Assembly (NCBI GenBank): GCA_002698995.1
Contig: PAAX01000030.1
Span: 61,897-125,896 of the forward strand
From: Ignavibacteriota bacterium
Lineage (GTDB): Bacteria; Bacteroidota; Ignavibacteria; Ignavibacteriales; Melioribacteraceae
DNA length: 64,000 bases
Reading direction: 5' to 3'
Part shown: piece after piece, positions 46,183 through 54,487 of the stretch
Numbering within the stretch: position 1 is the stretch's first letter
How the letters are laid out: every line of letters begins with the position of its first letter
Position numbers and translations under genes: made by a program
Notes under the pieces: model-generated
Told to the model about the DNA's origin: nothing
Database searches by the model: none
The model's input: the letters and a program-made list of their open reading frames with translations, nothing else

Positions 46183-47292
46183 CTAATTCTCCTTCGATAT
46201 AACTTCAAGAACAAATTCGATACTGTCTTTCAGTCCGTAGTCTATTGCTGCTTCAAAAAATATTGGATCTGATGCTACAACATGTGCTATATTTTTCCAT
46301 AGATCTGGGATTTCAAATGAATCTCCTTTTCTCCAATCTCTGCCGGCAAACCTGCTATATGTAGCCTTCGATAAACCAAAATCATTTGCAATTTTTGCAT
46401 CACTATTTTCATCGTACCCAAAACTATCCAAAATCCTATAAACTAACTGATAGATTTTTTCTTTTCCAAGAATTCGTATTGCTGGTCTAAGGTGATGAGA
46501 ATTTGAAGATTTTTCTGTTGCAATCTCCTTAAAGAATTTACCTCTAAAAATTTCCTCTTCAACCGACTTGATCGGATCCTCATTCGAGTCTAAAATATTT
46601 GTTAAACCGCTCTCTTGATCCATACTCGTATCATAAGAATAACCAAACCATTCATATATTTGTTTTTGTACAAGTTCTCTTTCAGGTGATCTTTGAGCTT
46701 CGGTATTTTCTATATTTTTTTCGAGCCATTTTCTGAACTCATTTCCTTTTATCCATCGTGGTTTCATCAGCTCAATCGTTTCATCAGGTAATTCCCATCT
46801 GTATCTATGGTATGAATGATTTGTTTTTCTGCATACTTCCAACCAAGAATATCTTAAATGTCTTAAAACCATATTTCTGAAATTCTTTTCAATTTCCAAT
46901 TCGAGTTCAATTTCGTTTGTAAAAAAACCTTCACTTTTTAATTCATTTATTTTTTCGTAAAGAACCTTGTATTGATTATCACAGTAAGGTCCTTCGCCTT
47001 CATCTACTGAACTATCCGGTTTTAGAATCGAAAATTTTTGGAGTGTGCGATCATACGTTAAATCAATTTTCTCATCGACCTTCCCCTCACTATTACTAAT
47101 TGATATAAAAGGGTAAAAGCCACGTTGCTTTAAATTCCATAGATATTCCGGAAGAAGGTATCTTTTCCCATCTAAAATAAAAAGTTTTCGTGTTGCCAGA
47201 AGAAGATTAAGTGAAATGTTATCCGAGTTGAGTGCAATGTTTTTAATAAGCTCAGACGTTGAAAGTTTTTTTATTTGAGAATCATCATTCAT
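46183..47292 (-). CDS. HTH protein with sigma-like features, first gene of operon
   Basis: A 369-aa protein. The C-terminal third has an HTH (YDENSDAKIANDFGLSKATY then SRFAGRDWRKG). The middle carries blocks that could be a divergent sigma-70 region (YSWLEVCRKTNHSYHRYRWE; FRKWLEKNIENTEAQRSPER). The start of the sequence is unrecognised (LATRKLFILDGKRYLLPEYL). I cannot call it a sigma factor with confidence; a DNA-binding regulator or replication protein is equally plausible. It heads the minus-strand operon, overlapping nothing. Confidence 0.65.
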   Translation of the reverse strand: MNDDSQIKKLSTSELIKNIALNSDNISLNLLLATRKLFILDGKRYLLPEYLWNLKQRGFYPFISISNSEGKVDEKIDLTYDRTLQKFSILKPDSSVDEGEGPYCDNQYKVLYEKINELKSEGFFTNEIELELEIEKNFRNMVLRHLRYSWLEVCRKTNHSYHRYRWELPDETIELMKPRWIKGNEFRKWLEKNIENTEAQRSPERELVQKQIYEWFGYSYDTSMDQESGLTNILDSNEDPIKSVEEEIFRGKFFKEIATEKSSNSHHLRPAIRILGKEKIYQLVYRILDSFGYDENSDAKIANDFGLSKATYSRFAGRDWRKGDSFEIPDLWKNIAHVVASDPIFFEAAIDYGLKDSIEFVLEVISKEN

Positions 47293-47624
47293 ATCAAGTC
47301 AATGCAAGTACACAATAAGATTCAACAGGCTATTATCAATTGCTTTATTATATTTAATTAATCGCATAAATACAATATTAAAAACTGCCAAAGTGCTTGA
47401 TATTATTGATCATTCCCAGCTTCTCTTAATTCATGTCATACTTTACATTTGAGCGCCTTTTTTCTAAATGGGGTAAGTTGCACCTTTAGAAAAAGATCGC
47501 TTAAATTTGAGCACTTATGGTGGCTCTGAAGTGATGTCAGGTATTGATCTCATCCAGTGAGTTATTTCTTTTAATAAGTATCAAAATAAAAACATTTATA
47601 TAGTAGTATTTCTTTAGGTCTCTG
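47293..47624. other. Divergent intergenic region with inverted repeat
   Basis: 332 bases between the minus-strand operon and a plus-strand membrane gene. It holds an imperfect inverted repeat: GAGCGCCTTTTTTCTAAA at 47451-47468 and TTTAGAAAAAGATCGCTT at 47485-47502. Between the arms lies TGGGGTAAGTTG, similar to motifs at 48938 and 50792. Candidate replication origin or operator region. Confidence 0.5.
47595..47602 (+). promoter_or_regulatory. Archaeal-type TATA box, leaderless spacing
   Basis: TTTATATA preceded by AAAACA (purine-rich, BRE-like); its centre is 26.5 nt upstream of ATG 47625, the spacing expected for a leaderless archaeal transcript. No Shine-Dalgarno lies before that ATG. Confidence 0.6.
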
Positions 47625-48878
47625 ATGTTCGAGAACAAAAGAAGAATAATGATTTTTGTATTCTTCCTAATATTTTTATGTTCCGTATCTCTAGCAAGTG
47701 CCAGTTTATTCACTGAATTATTGTCACCCTTTGAAATGACTAATTTCTCTGACATATATGATACCTATTATTCCATAATTGATTTCATAATTTATACTGT
47801 ATTGTTCGTTGGGTTATCACAGGTGACTATTGGTAAAAGATTTGAATCGAAAGGCGGTAAAGCTATTGTCGTAGCTATTGGACTTGTGCTGGCTATCGGA
47901 TTGGCAATAAGTGAATCTTATATAGGCTTTAATCTTCGTTCTTTTGGTCCTTTAGCAGCTGCAATATTTATCTTCTTCGTTGGATTGGTGATCTTTTTAG
48001 GAATAAAGTCTGCCGGTATGGAAATCGTTGGAGCCGCATCAATTACTCTTGTGATAACCTATTTTTCAATTAGATCAGTTTCTCCAAGCTTTTTTGATTA
48101 CATGATAAACAATCAGTATTTGTCTTGGCTTCATTCAATTATTCTGATTGCAGTATTAATTTCTATCTACAAGTTATTCAGGCTATTCTTTTTCAAAAAA
48201 GATGCTATTAAGGAAAATAGTTCAGAAGGTTTTTTCAAAAACGTTTCATCAAAACCAAAAGATTTTTTCAATCAGTTGAAAGAAGAAAAAAACGAAAAAA
48301 ATTTTATTCAGAAAAAACTGGAAAAAATTACGAGTGATGTGGGCAAAGATTCCAAACAAATAATCAGTGACTTAATTGAAATTAGAAAGCTCATTCATGA
48401 GTTTGGCAGTTCCGAAAAAGGAAAAGAATTGATTTCACGAAAAGTTGAATCAATTATACCCCGAGAGCGAATGATTCACTTGAAAATTAAAGCTCTGAGA
48501 GAACTTGTTAAGAAAATCTCTAATTTTGATATCCAAAATTTTCAGAATCTTCAAAATGATTACAATGCTCTGCCAGTTAATGAAAGAAAATTTTTAGAAA
48601 AAAAGTTAAAAACTGAATGGAAGAAACTTGATGTGGAAAAACAGCTACTCAAATTAGAAGAAGTGTTAAGAAAATATGATCATTCATTTAATCATCATCT
48701 CGAACTACTAATTGTGTCCCTAAGATCAAATAAAATAAAAAGTGCCGTTGAACAAATTGATGAAACGATCAAAATTGAGAAGAACCTGTTCAAAACAATT
48801 AAACAAATGGAGCAGCTAGAAAAAAAACTCGAAAGATTTATTGGAAAAGAAATTAAAGAAATCTCAATTAACCAATAG
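47625..48878 (+). CDS. Multi-pass membrane protein with C-terminal coiled coil, archaeal-looking
   Basis: A 417-aa protein. A signal/first helix (IMIFVFFLIFLCSVSLASAS) precedes five more predicted transmembrane helices in the first ~190 residues (IVVAIGLVLAIGLAISESYI; AAAIFIFFVGLVIFLGIKSA). The rest is charged and helical with coiled-coil character (EEVLRKYDHSFNHHLELLIV; ETIKIEKNLFKTIKQMEQLE). The helix pattern, including SFGPLAAAIFIFF, reminds me of uncharacterised membrane proteins in DPANN archaea; that is from memory and needs a search. Preceded by an archaeal-type TATA box. Confidence 0.7.
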   Translation: MFENKRRIMIFVFFLIFLCSVSLASASLFTELLSPFEMTNFSDIYDTYYSIIDFIIYTVLFVGLSQVTIGKRFESKGGKAIVVAIGLVLAIGLAISESYIGFNLRSFGPLAAAIFIFFVGLVIFLGIKSAGMEIVGAASITLVITYFSIRSVSPSFFDYMINNQYLSWLHSIILIAVLISIYKLFRLFFFKKDAIKENSSEGFFKNVSSKPKDFFNQLKEEKNEKNFIQKKLEKITSDVGKDSKQIISDLIEIRKLIHEFGSSEKGKELISRKVESIIPRERMIHLKIKALRELVKKISNFDIQNFQNLQNDYNALPVNERKFLEKKLKTEWKKLDVEKQLLKLEEVLRKYDHSFNHHLELLIVSLRSNKIKSAVEQIDETIKIEKNLFKTIKQMEQLEKKLERFIGKEIKEISINQ

Positions 48879-49122
48879 ATATCGTATACAGATAGAAATT
48901 ATTGCACAAGAGACTATTGATTAAGAATGATTATTAACCAAAGGGTGTGGAGTTTATGCGTAAAGAAATATCTCATATTTTAAAGCAAACTTTCATTGTT
49001 CAGTAGTAACTTATATTGATTTTAACGTTAGCAATTAAAATTGGTGTACGTATTAACTGCACAGAGTATAGTAATCGTATTTCGGAATTCTATAGAGATT
49101 CACTGATTATTTAAGGAATTTT

Positions 49123-49455
49123 TTATCCGTCGAAATCCCAATAATTTTTAATTTTATGATTTTTCTTTACCGATGTATCAAAAAGATCTATTGGTTTCGG
49201 TGTTTCAAATTTAGGTAGAATTGGATCAGGTATTTTTAATGGTTTTGGTGTTTCAATTTTGGGTAGAATTGAATATGTTTCTAGCAAACGTTTTTTAGGT
49301 TGATATGGAAGATTACATTGTGAATCAAGATATCCTTCATCATAACCATCTAAAAATCCAGAAATCTTACCAACTCTATATCCAACTTCAAATCCGACCC
49401 TAGTACCAATATAAAGTCCATCCCTTAAACCATCTAAATAATCTGAGTATGACAT
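49123..49455 (-). CDS. Small Gly/Tyr-rich protein with internal repeat
   Basis: Start set at ATG 49455 (GAGGTA just upstream), giving 110 aa; an upstream in-frame start at 49515 is less likely. The N-terminal half is MSYSDYLDGLRDGLYIGTRV followed by GFEVGYRVGKISGFLDGYDE, with regular Gly every 4 residues suggesting packed helices. The C-terminal half has two copies of a proline-rich unit (LPKIETPKPLKIPDPILPKF, ETPKPIDLF). Located downstream of the Orc1/Cdc6-like gene on the same strand. Function unknown. Confidence 0.65.
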   Translation of the reverse strand: MSYSDYLDGLRDGLYIGTRVGFEVGYRVGKISGFLDGYDEGYLDSQCNLPYQPKKRLLETYSILPKIETPKPLKIPDPILPKFETPKPIDLFDTSVKKNHKIKNYWDFDG

Positions 49456-49540
49456 ATGTACCTCGCTGACTGATTTTACTTGTACTTTTAATAGTTTTAA
49501 TAAAATGTTTATCAAAAATAAAGGGAATAACTCATCAATA

Positions 49541-50629
49541 TTATTTATACCTCAACTTATATACATGATGAACAATTTTTTCGTTACATAAAATTGTAAT
49601 CCTATTCGCATATGTTCGATTCACCTTTGTGGAAAGCATCATTATCAATCCAAGTGATTGCAGATATGAAAGCTGATTGTAGAAATGCACGTAAGAACAC
49701 GGTTGTTCCCTATTGCTTCTTGCAATGTCTACATAATTCATATGAACTTTTTTAGCAAACTTATCCGATATCTGACTCGCTGCTTTAAGTATTAATAAGT
49801 TTGTATCCGAAAGATCTGCAATTAGATCAACATAAATATCCCGTCTTGCGTTCTCAAAGCACTTCTCAATACTATCGCCCCCTTGTGTTGCCCAATAAAA
49901 TAAGGACTTTATCGCTACTCGAACATCGGAATTTGCCTCTCTAACGGTATAAGCAGCAATTTTTGAATTTATACCGGCATCAACTTTCTTTAAGCCGGAA
50001 GCAGTTCTCTCATCGAGGATCTTTTGTATCTCATGAGCATCGTAATTTCTGAAATGGATTAACTCAGGCTGAAGTGTTGACTTTACACTCTGATCTATAT
50101 CATTCAAAAAACGAGGATCGTTTGAAAGCATAAAAATCATATAATTTCTTTTGTCGCGTGAAAGAAAATATAGTAATTCCCTTTGCTTCTCTTTTGGTGC
50201 CCATAGATGAATTTCATCTAAAATTATTATTGTTTTGGAATTATATTTTTCCCTGAATCGATTGTACAACTCCGATAAAGATAGACCTCGTGAACTTAAA
50301 TTCAACAAGTGTGCAAGAATTTTAAATGATGTTGAATAATATCTTACATTGGCATATAAAATATTTAATGAAGATCCCTCAGTAAATAATTGCTCAAGGT
50401 ATTTGATCATCAAAGTTTTCCCACTGCCCCTTGAACCAAATATTACCTGGTTGATCGATATGTTGGTCTCTTCATATTTTAGAAAAGCATCGATGATCTG
50501 CTTCGTTTCTTCTCTGATCAACGGATTTTCAGGTACATAATTAAAATCAAATATTGAGTAGTTAATTATTGACTTTGACTGATCATTTATAATTCTTCTT
50601 TTTTCCAGCATGTACGTTTTCATGTCCAT
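49541..50629 (-). CDS. Orc1/Cdc6-type AAA+ replication initiator
   Basis: A 362-aa protein with the whole Orc1/Cdc6 signature: YVPENPLIREETKQIIDAF leader, Walker A IFGSRGSGKT (63-72), Walker B IIILDEIHLW (134-143), sensor 1 MLSNDPRFLNDI, DQSVKSTLQPELIHFRNYDA containing the RVKSSL-like strand, and sensor 2 EANSDVRVAIKSLFYWA. A C-terminal winged-helix region follows (SYVHFYNQLSYLQSLGLIMM). This family initiates replication in archaea and eukaryotes and is rare in bacteria. No DnaA is present in the window. The gene could initiate replication of the mobile element carrying it. Confidence 0.88.
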   Translation of the reverse strand: MDMKTYMLEKRRIINDQSKSIINYSIFDFNYVPENPLIREETKQIIDAFLKYEETNISINQVIFGSRGSGKTLMIKYLEQLFTEGSSLNILYANVRYYSTSFKILAHLLNLSSRGLSLSELYNRFREKYNSKTIIILDEIHLWAPKEKQRELLYFLSRDKRNYMIFMLSNDPRFLNDIDQSVKSTLQPELIHFRNYDAHEIQKILDERTASGLKKVDAGINSKIAAYTVREANSDVRVAIKSLFYWATQGGDSIEKCFENARRDIYVDLIADLSDTNLLILKAASQISDKFAKKVHMNYVDIARSNREQPCSYVHFYNQLSYLQSLGLIMMLSTKVNRTYANRITILCNEKIVHHVYKLRYK

Positions 50630-50676
50630 TTACTTTACCCCGCATAAACTTCGCTATACGTATTAATTGCAGCGCT

Positions 50677-50684
50677 TATTTATA
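50677..50684 (-). promoter_or_regulatory. Possible TATA box for the Orc1/Cdc6-like gene
   Basis: TATAAATA on the minus strand, centre about 51 nt upstream of ATG 50629, which would place a start site about 25 nt before the ATG. Weak on its own because the region is AT-rich. Confidence 0.3.
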
Positions 50685-50961
50685 TTTTTTTTTATTCTGG
50701 GTCAACCTAATGTCTTCTATTAATATCATTTTGTACGAATAAAAAATTGTTTAATTTTAGAGAGACGAATACTTTCACAATTTAATCAATCCAAAGGGTG
50801 TAAGTTAACCGGCATGAAAAATAAACTTATTCTCGAATACTTCAACAAAGCAAAATCTGCCTTCTCCGGATGCTGGAGGTGAAGAGGCAGAAGAAAGTGA
50901 AATTGGAAATCAACCAACTTCAGAAGATGATGTAAGTCAGCCTCCTAGAGTAGAAATACCA

Positions 50962-51645
50962 TTGTCTGGTGAATGGAAGCCTGCAAAAAATTTATTGTCA
51001 AGCTATGGTAAGAATCCTAATTCAGCCAAATTCAAATCAGCAGCTAAGTCTTATGTTAGAAATGGAGGTGGTGCAAAAGGAATTTCTAAATCAATTATTT
51101 CAGGGAAAAAAGCTGGCGTTAGGTTAGGTTCTCTGCTCTCAAGTTTTTCAAATAATGGGGTTGGGAATACATTTAGAAAATATTTCAATTTAGATTTTGA
51201 TAGACTATCACTTGAATCAGCCATTAATAAAATTGTTGATTTTCTTTCCCCCCATGATGGCACTGTTGAAGATTCAATCACAACAGATGCAGTTACAGAA
51301 ACCTTATATGAAATATATAAAGATTTTGATTTGAGTAACAATGATTTATCTGTACTCGATAATATCACCAATGAAAATATTCAAGATATATTTACTAGCT
51401 ATGCTTCATCATATATTTATTCAAAATGGATTAATGAAATTGGAATTGTTCTTGAAAATAAGGAAATAAGTGAAACTCAGATTGTGAAAATAGAAAGACA
51501 GATGAAAGAATTTATTAAAGATTCTATTAAGCTTGAGTTTTCTGAAATTGATTTTAAAAACAAATCAACCTTTGAGAAAAATGAAATTAATAGAATTCTG
51601 GATGATGTTTTTGAAACTGCTTATCAATCATTAGAGGAATTATGA
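50962..51645 (+). CDS. qatB: QatB-like protein, 5' end damaged
   Basis: The frame is open from 50818, but no ATG/GTG lies in it; the only usable start is TTG 50962, without a ribosome-binding site. The part upstream (acidic, Pro-rich, NLPSPDAGGEEAEESEIGNQ) and GEWKPAKNLLSSYGKNPNSA, KSYVRNGGGAKGISKSIISG are the N-terminal features of QatB. Deleting one base just after ATG 50814 would join that start to the frame, so a +1 frameshift is likely. Qat is a four-gene anti-phage system (QatA KAP ATPase, QatB, QatC, QatD); QatB's own role is unclear. Its stop overlaps the next start by 4 bp. Confidence 0.75.
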   Translation: MSGEWKPAKNLLSSYGKNPNSAKFKSAAKSYVRNGGGAKGISKSIISGKKAGVRLGSLLSSFSNNGVGNTFRKYFNLDFDRLSLESAINKIVDFLSPHDGTVEDSITTDAVTETLYEIYKDFDLSNNDLSVLDNITNENIQDIFTSYASSYIYSKWINEIGIVLENKEISETQIVKIERQMKEFIKDSIKLEFSEIDFKNKSTFEKNEINRILDDVFETAYQSLEEL

Positions 51646-52967
51646 TTTTCAATATTGTATTAAAATCAACAAAAGATGATGACTTCTCTGTAGCAGAATC
51701 CGCTGAAGAGAAGTCAATTAGTTTACCTCCTTTCAACTATGAAGGGGGAGCTTATCCAATTTCTCATAACATCAATCGTATTCTTTCTCAGTATAAGTTA
51801 TCACCTTCAGAAGAAATTTCAGATTTTATGAATCTGGGTTTAGCAGTCTATTGTTCAGATCAACTAATCTCAAGGGCACAATATGGGTTTTTCAATTGGA
51901 GTCGCCACTTTAAATTACATCTACCAGTTATGAATAAGGAACTTTGGGATAACAATAAAGAATTAGTTGAGCAACTTTTATCATTTTTAAGTGGTGATAA
52001 GTGGGAAATATTTTTCCGTTCAAGAAATAATTACTTTAATGAAACGTTAGGAGTAAAACCAAATATAGCAAATGTGTGTCTTTTCTCTGGTGGGCTTGAT
52101 TCCTTTGTTGGCGGTATTAATGCTCTTGAAGAATACAAGGATACTGTCCTTGTGAGCCATCATAAAGGAGGTAACTCTGGTGAAAAAACTATTCAATCCC
52201 AGTTGGCAATAACATTAAAAGAAGAATTTGAATTGAAAGATATAACTCATTTTTCCTTTTTTGTTCAACCCAAAAAGCAAAATGAAAACTTCAGTGGTGA
52301 CGATAATCAAAGAGCTCGCTCTATTCTTTTTATAGCACTTGGTCTTTTAGTCGCTAATTCATATAGCAGTAAAACAAATTTATTAATACCAGAAAACGGA
52401 TTAATTTCATTAAATGTACCTTTAACAAAGACGAGACTCGGTTCATACAGTACAAAGACGACTCATCCAAAGTTTGTTGATGAAATAAATAAATTGCTAC
52501 ATAATTTAGAAATAGAAAACAAATTAATTAATCCATATGGTTTTTTTACTAAAGGGGAAATGCTCCAAAACTGTAAACGTCCAGATATATTAAAAAAATA
52601 TGTGAGTAAAACTTTATCTTGTGCGAAAGTAGGTCACTCTCAACAATGGTACCATGCAGTCGAGAAACAATGTGGTTACTGTACTCCGTGTATTATAAGA
52701 AGATCAGCAATAAAAAAAGCTGAATTTGATAATTATGATTCAAAATATTTTTGTGATATCGTAAGTAATCCCCCTTCACCCAAGAAAAAGAGTGGGAGAG
52801 ATTTGAGAGCATTCAAGATAGGGATTGAAAGATTTAATAGTGATAAAGAAAAAGTATTCTTTTCACTATTATCAGCAGGAAGTCTACCTGGCTCTGAAAA
52901 AGATTTGCAAAACTATTTGGATGTTTACAAAAGAGGGATGAAGGAAGTAGAAGAATTTATTAAATAA
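51642..52967 (+). CDS. qatC: QatC, QueC-like ATPase of the Qat defence system
   Basis: A 441-aa protein. The PP-loop ATP-pyrophosphatase motif is CLFSGGLDSFVGGINALEEY near residue 148, as in QueC. The C-terminal zinc-binding Cys cluster is intact (CAKVGHSQQWYHAVEKQCGY, then CTPCIIRRSA). QatC is a member of the anti-phage Qat system and resembles 7-cyano-7-deazaguanine synthases, so it may modify a guanine or a peptide end. It overlaps qatB (ATGA) and precedes qatD by 10 bp. Confidence 0.9.
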   Translation: MIFNIVLKSTKDDDFSVAESAEEKSISLPPFNYEGGAYPISHNINRILSQYKLSPSEEISDFMNLGLAVYCSDQLISRAQYGFFNWSRHFKLHLPVMNKELWDNNKELVEQLLSFLSGDKWEIFFRSRNNYFNETLGVKPNIANVCLFSGGLDSFVGGINALEEYKDTVLVSHHKGGNSGEKTIQSQLAITLKEEFELKDITHFSFFVQPKKQNENFSGDDNQRARSILFIALGLLVANSYSSKTNLLIPENGLISLNVPLTKTRLGSYSTKTTHPKFVDEINKLLHNLEIENKLINPYGFFTKGEMLQNCKRPDILKKYVSKTLSCAKVGHSQQWYHAVEKQCGYCTPCIIRRSAIKKAEFDNYDSKYFCDIVSNPPSPKKKSGRDLRAFKIGIERFNSDKEKVFFSLLSAGSLPGSEKDLQNYLDVYKRGMKEVEEFIK

Positions 52968-52977
52968 GGTAATACTG

Positions 52978-53709
52978 ATGCATTTCATTGATACTCATTT
53001 CCATCTTGATTTATGGGCCGATCCAAAATCAATCATTGAAGAAATAGAAAAAAACAAAATTTATACAATTGCAGTCACGAACACACCCAGTGTTTTTTTT
53101 CATACATATAATCTTACTGAAAAATCTAAATATATCAGACCTGCATTAGGATTCCATCCCGAGCTTGTTTATCAAAGGAAAAGTGAATTACCCCTTTTCT
53201 TAGAGAATCTTAAAAAGACCAGGTACATTGGTGAAATAGGGCTTGATTACGGCAAACAAAGCACTGAAAATAAAAAAGAACAAAAGAGAGTATTTGAAAA
53301 AATAATTGGCGCATGCTCAATCCACAATGATAAAGTATTAACAATTCACTCAAGGGGTTCTTATAAGGATGTAATTGATATAATAGGAAATGATTTTTCA
53401 AACAAAGTTATTTTGCATTGGTATTCCGGGTCATTAAAAGAACTTGAGCGGGCTGTTGAATATGGATTCTATTTTTCTGTCAATTTGCCAATGACCATAA
53501 GTTTATCTGGACAGAAAGTTATAAAATCCATTCCTCCCCAGAGAGTTTTGACTGAATCTGATGGACCTTTTGCAAAATATAGAGGTAGTCCTTGTTCCTC
53601 ATTAGCAATACCAATAATTATTAACAGTTTATCTCAGATTTATATGGAGACTCCTGAGGTTTGCAAAAATATTGTTTATAGAAATTTTAAAAGACTATTA
53701 AATAACTAA
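52978..53709 (+). CDS. qatD: QatD, TatD-like metal-dependent nuclease
   Basis: A 243-aa TatD-family hydrolase. Metal ligands are all present: HFIDTHFHLDLW, YIGEIGLDYG, LTIHSRGSYKDV, VILHWYSGSL and LTESDGPFA. TatD enzymes are TIM-barrel nucleases; QatD is the effector-like member of the Qat system. It ends the plus-strand run, followed by a hairpin between convergent genes. A stand-alone TatD housekeeping gene is less likely because it is coupled to qatB and qatC. Confidence 0.9.
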   Translation: MHFIDTHFHLDLWADPKSIIEEIEKNKIYTIAVTNTPSVFFHTYNLTEKSKYIRPALGFHPELVYQRKSELPLFLENLKKTRYIGEIGLDYGKQSTENKKEQKRVFEKIIGACSIHNDKVLTIHSRGSYKDVIDIIGNDFSNKVILHWYSGSLKELERAVEYGFYFSVNLPMTISLSGQKVIKSIPPQRVLTESDGPFAKYRGSPCSSLAIPIIINSLSQIYMETPEVCKNIVYRNFKRLLNN

Positions 53710-53718
53710 ATTAAGAAA

Positions 53719-53748
53719 AGAGCAGAATCACACTAGGTATTCTGCTCT
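53719..53748. terminator. Hairpin between convergent genes
   Basis: AGAGCAGAAT and ATTCTGCTCT are a perfect 10-bp stem with a 10-base loop. It can act as a bidirectional terminator; the flanking T/A runs are short. Confidence 0.75.
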
Positions 53749-53770
53749 TATTGGTTTGAATGGTTATAAT

Positions 53771-54487
53771 TTAAATCTCATCGATCACACAACCTCCGAT
53801 TTCAGTTGCAAATCTTTGCATACAGCCATAACAAGTTTCATTAACCATTTCTCTATCTTCAAGTAATTCTATTCCGCAGTATTGGCAATATTCATAGTCT
53901 CCAATATCGTATTTCAACAATGCGTTTCTTTCGTTGAGGAATGTTGATTCGCAATAGCTGTAATTGCTGAACCAGTTTCCTTTTTTATCCCAGTGTCCAA
54001 GCTGTTCATTTATTATCCAGTATTTTCCCTGGTTATTCATAAACAATAATTTTGATCCATCAATGTATCTCGAAATTAATTCTCTAATCGCGACATTGTT
54101 TAAGAAATTTTGGGACAGTTGTTTCAATACTTTTTGGTTGAATGCTATTGTATCGCTTACCTTCGATTTTCTCTGCCATGGAATATCGATTATTCCGTTG
54201 TGCATGAAGGCAAGATTCTCATTTACTTTAAATGGATGAATATTGTTTGTATCTACTTTTCCTGATGTTGCTATTCTGAAGTGCAGCGCAATTGTTGTTT
54301 TCTTAAATTCATTTCTGAGTGTTGAATAATATTCATAAAAGGTCTTGAAGTTTTTTAGTTCCTTAAAAATGGTTAGCTGACCATTTATTGAATACATTAA
54401 TCCTGCTCCGTCATTATTGGAAAACCAGCATCTTTTAAGTAGATCCTCAGTTAATTGTTCTCTTCTATTTAGTACTATTATACACAT
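53771..54487 (-). CDS. Class II glutamine amidotransferase (YafJ-like) with zinc ribbon
   Basis: A 238-aa protein beginning MCII, so Cys2 would be the N-terminal nucleophile after Met removal. HFRIATSGKVDTNNIHPFKV and ENLAFMHNGIIDIPW are the class II GATase loops that bind glutamine. A C-terminal zinc ribbon is CQYCGIELLEDREMVNETCY with GCMQRF. It would supply ammonia from glutamine. The gene starts inside the 3' end of the amidoligase gene (10-bp overlap), so the two are translated together and probably work as one enzyme system. Confidence 0.9.
   Translation of the reverse strand: MCIIVLNRREQLTEDLLKRCWFSNNDGAGLMYSINGQLTIFKELKNFKTFYEYYSTLRNEFKKTTIALHFRIATSGKVDTNNIHPFKVNENLAFMHNGIIDIPWQRKSKVSDTIAFNQKVLKQLSQNFLNNVAIRELISRYIDGSKLLFMNNQGKYWIINEQLGHWDKKGNWFSNYSYCESTFLNERNALLKYDIGDYEYCQYCGIELLEDREMVNETCYGCMQRFATEIGGCVIDEI

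Noticed and set aside
46183..47292. Calling this protein a sigma factor
   Set aside because: The HTH is clear, but regions 2 and 3 of sigma-70 are too weak by eye; kept as an HTH protein.
49201..49300. Short direct repeat considered as a CRISPR
   Set aside because: Only two units, inside a coding frame, with no spacer-like unique segments; no cas genes.
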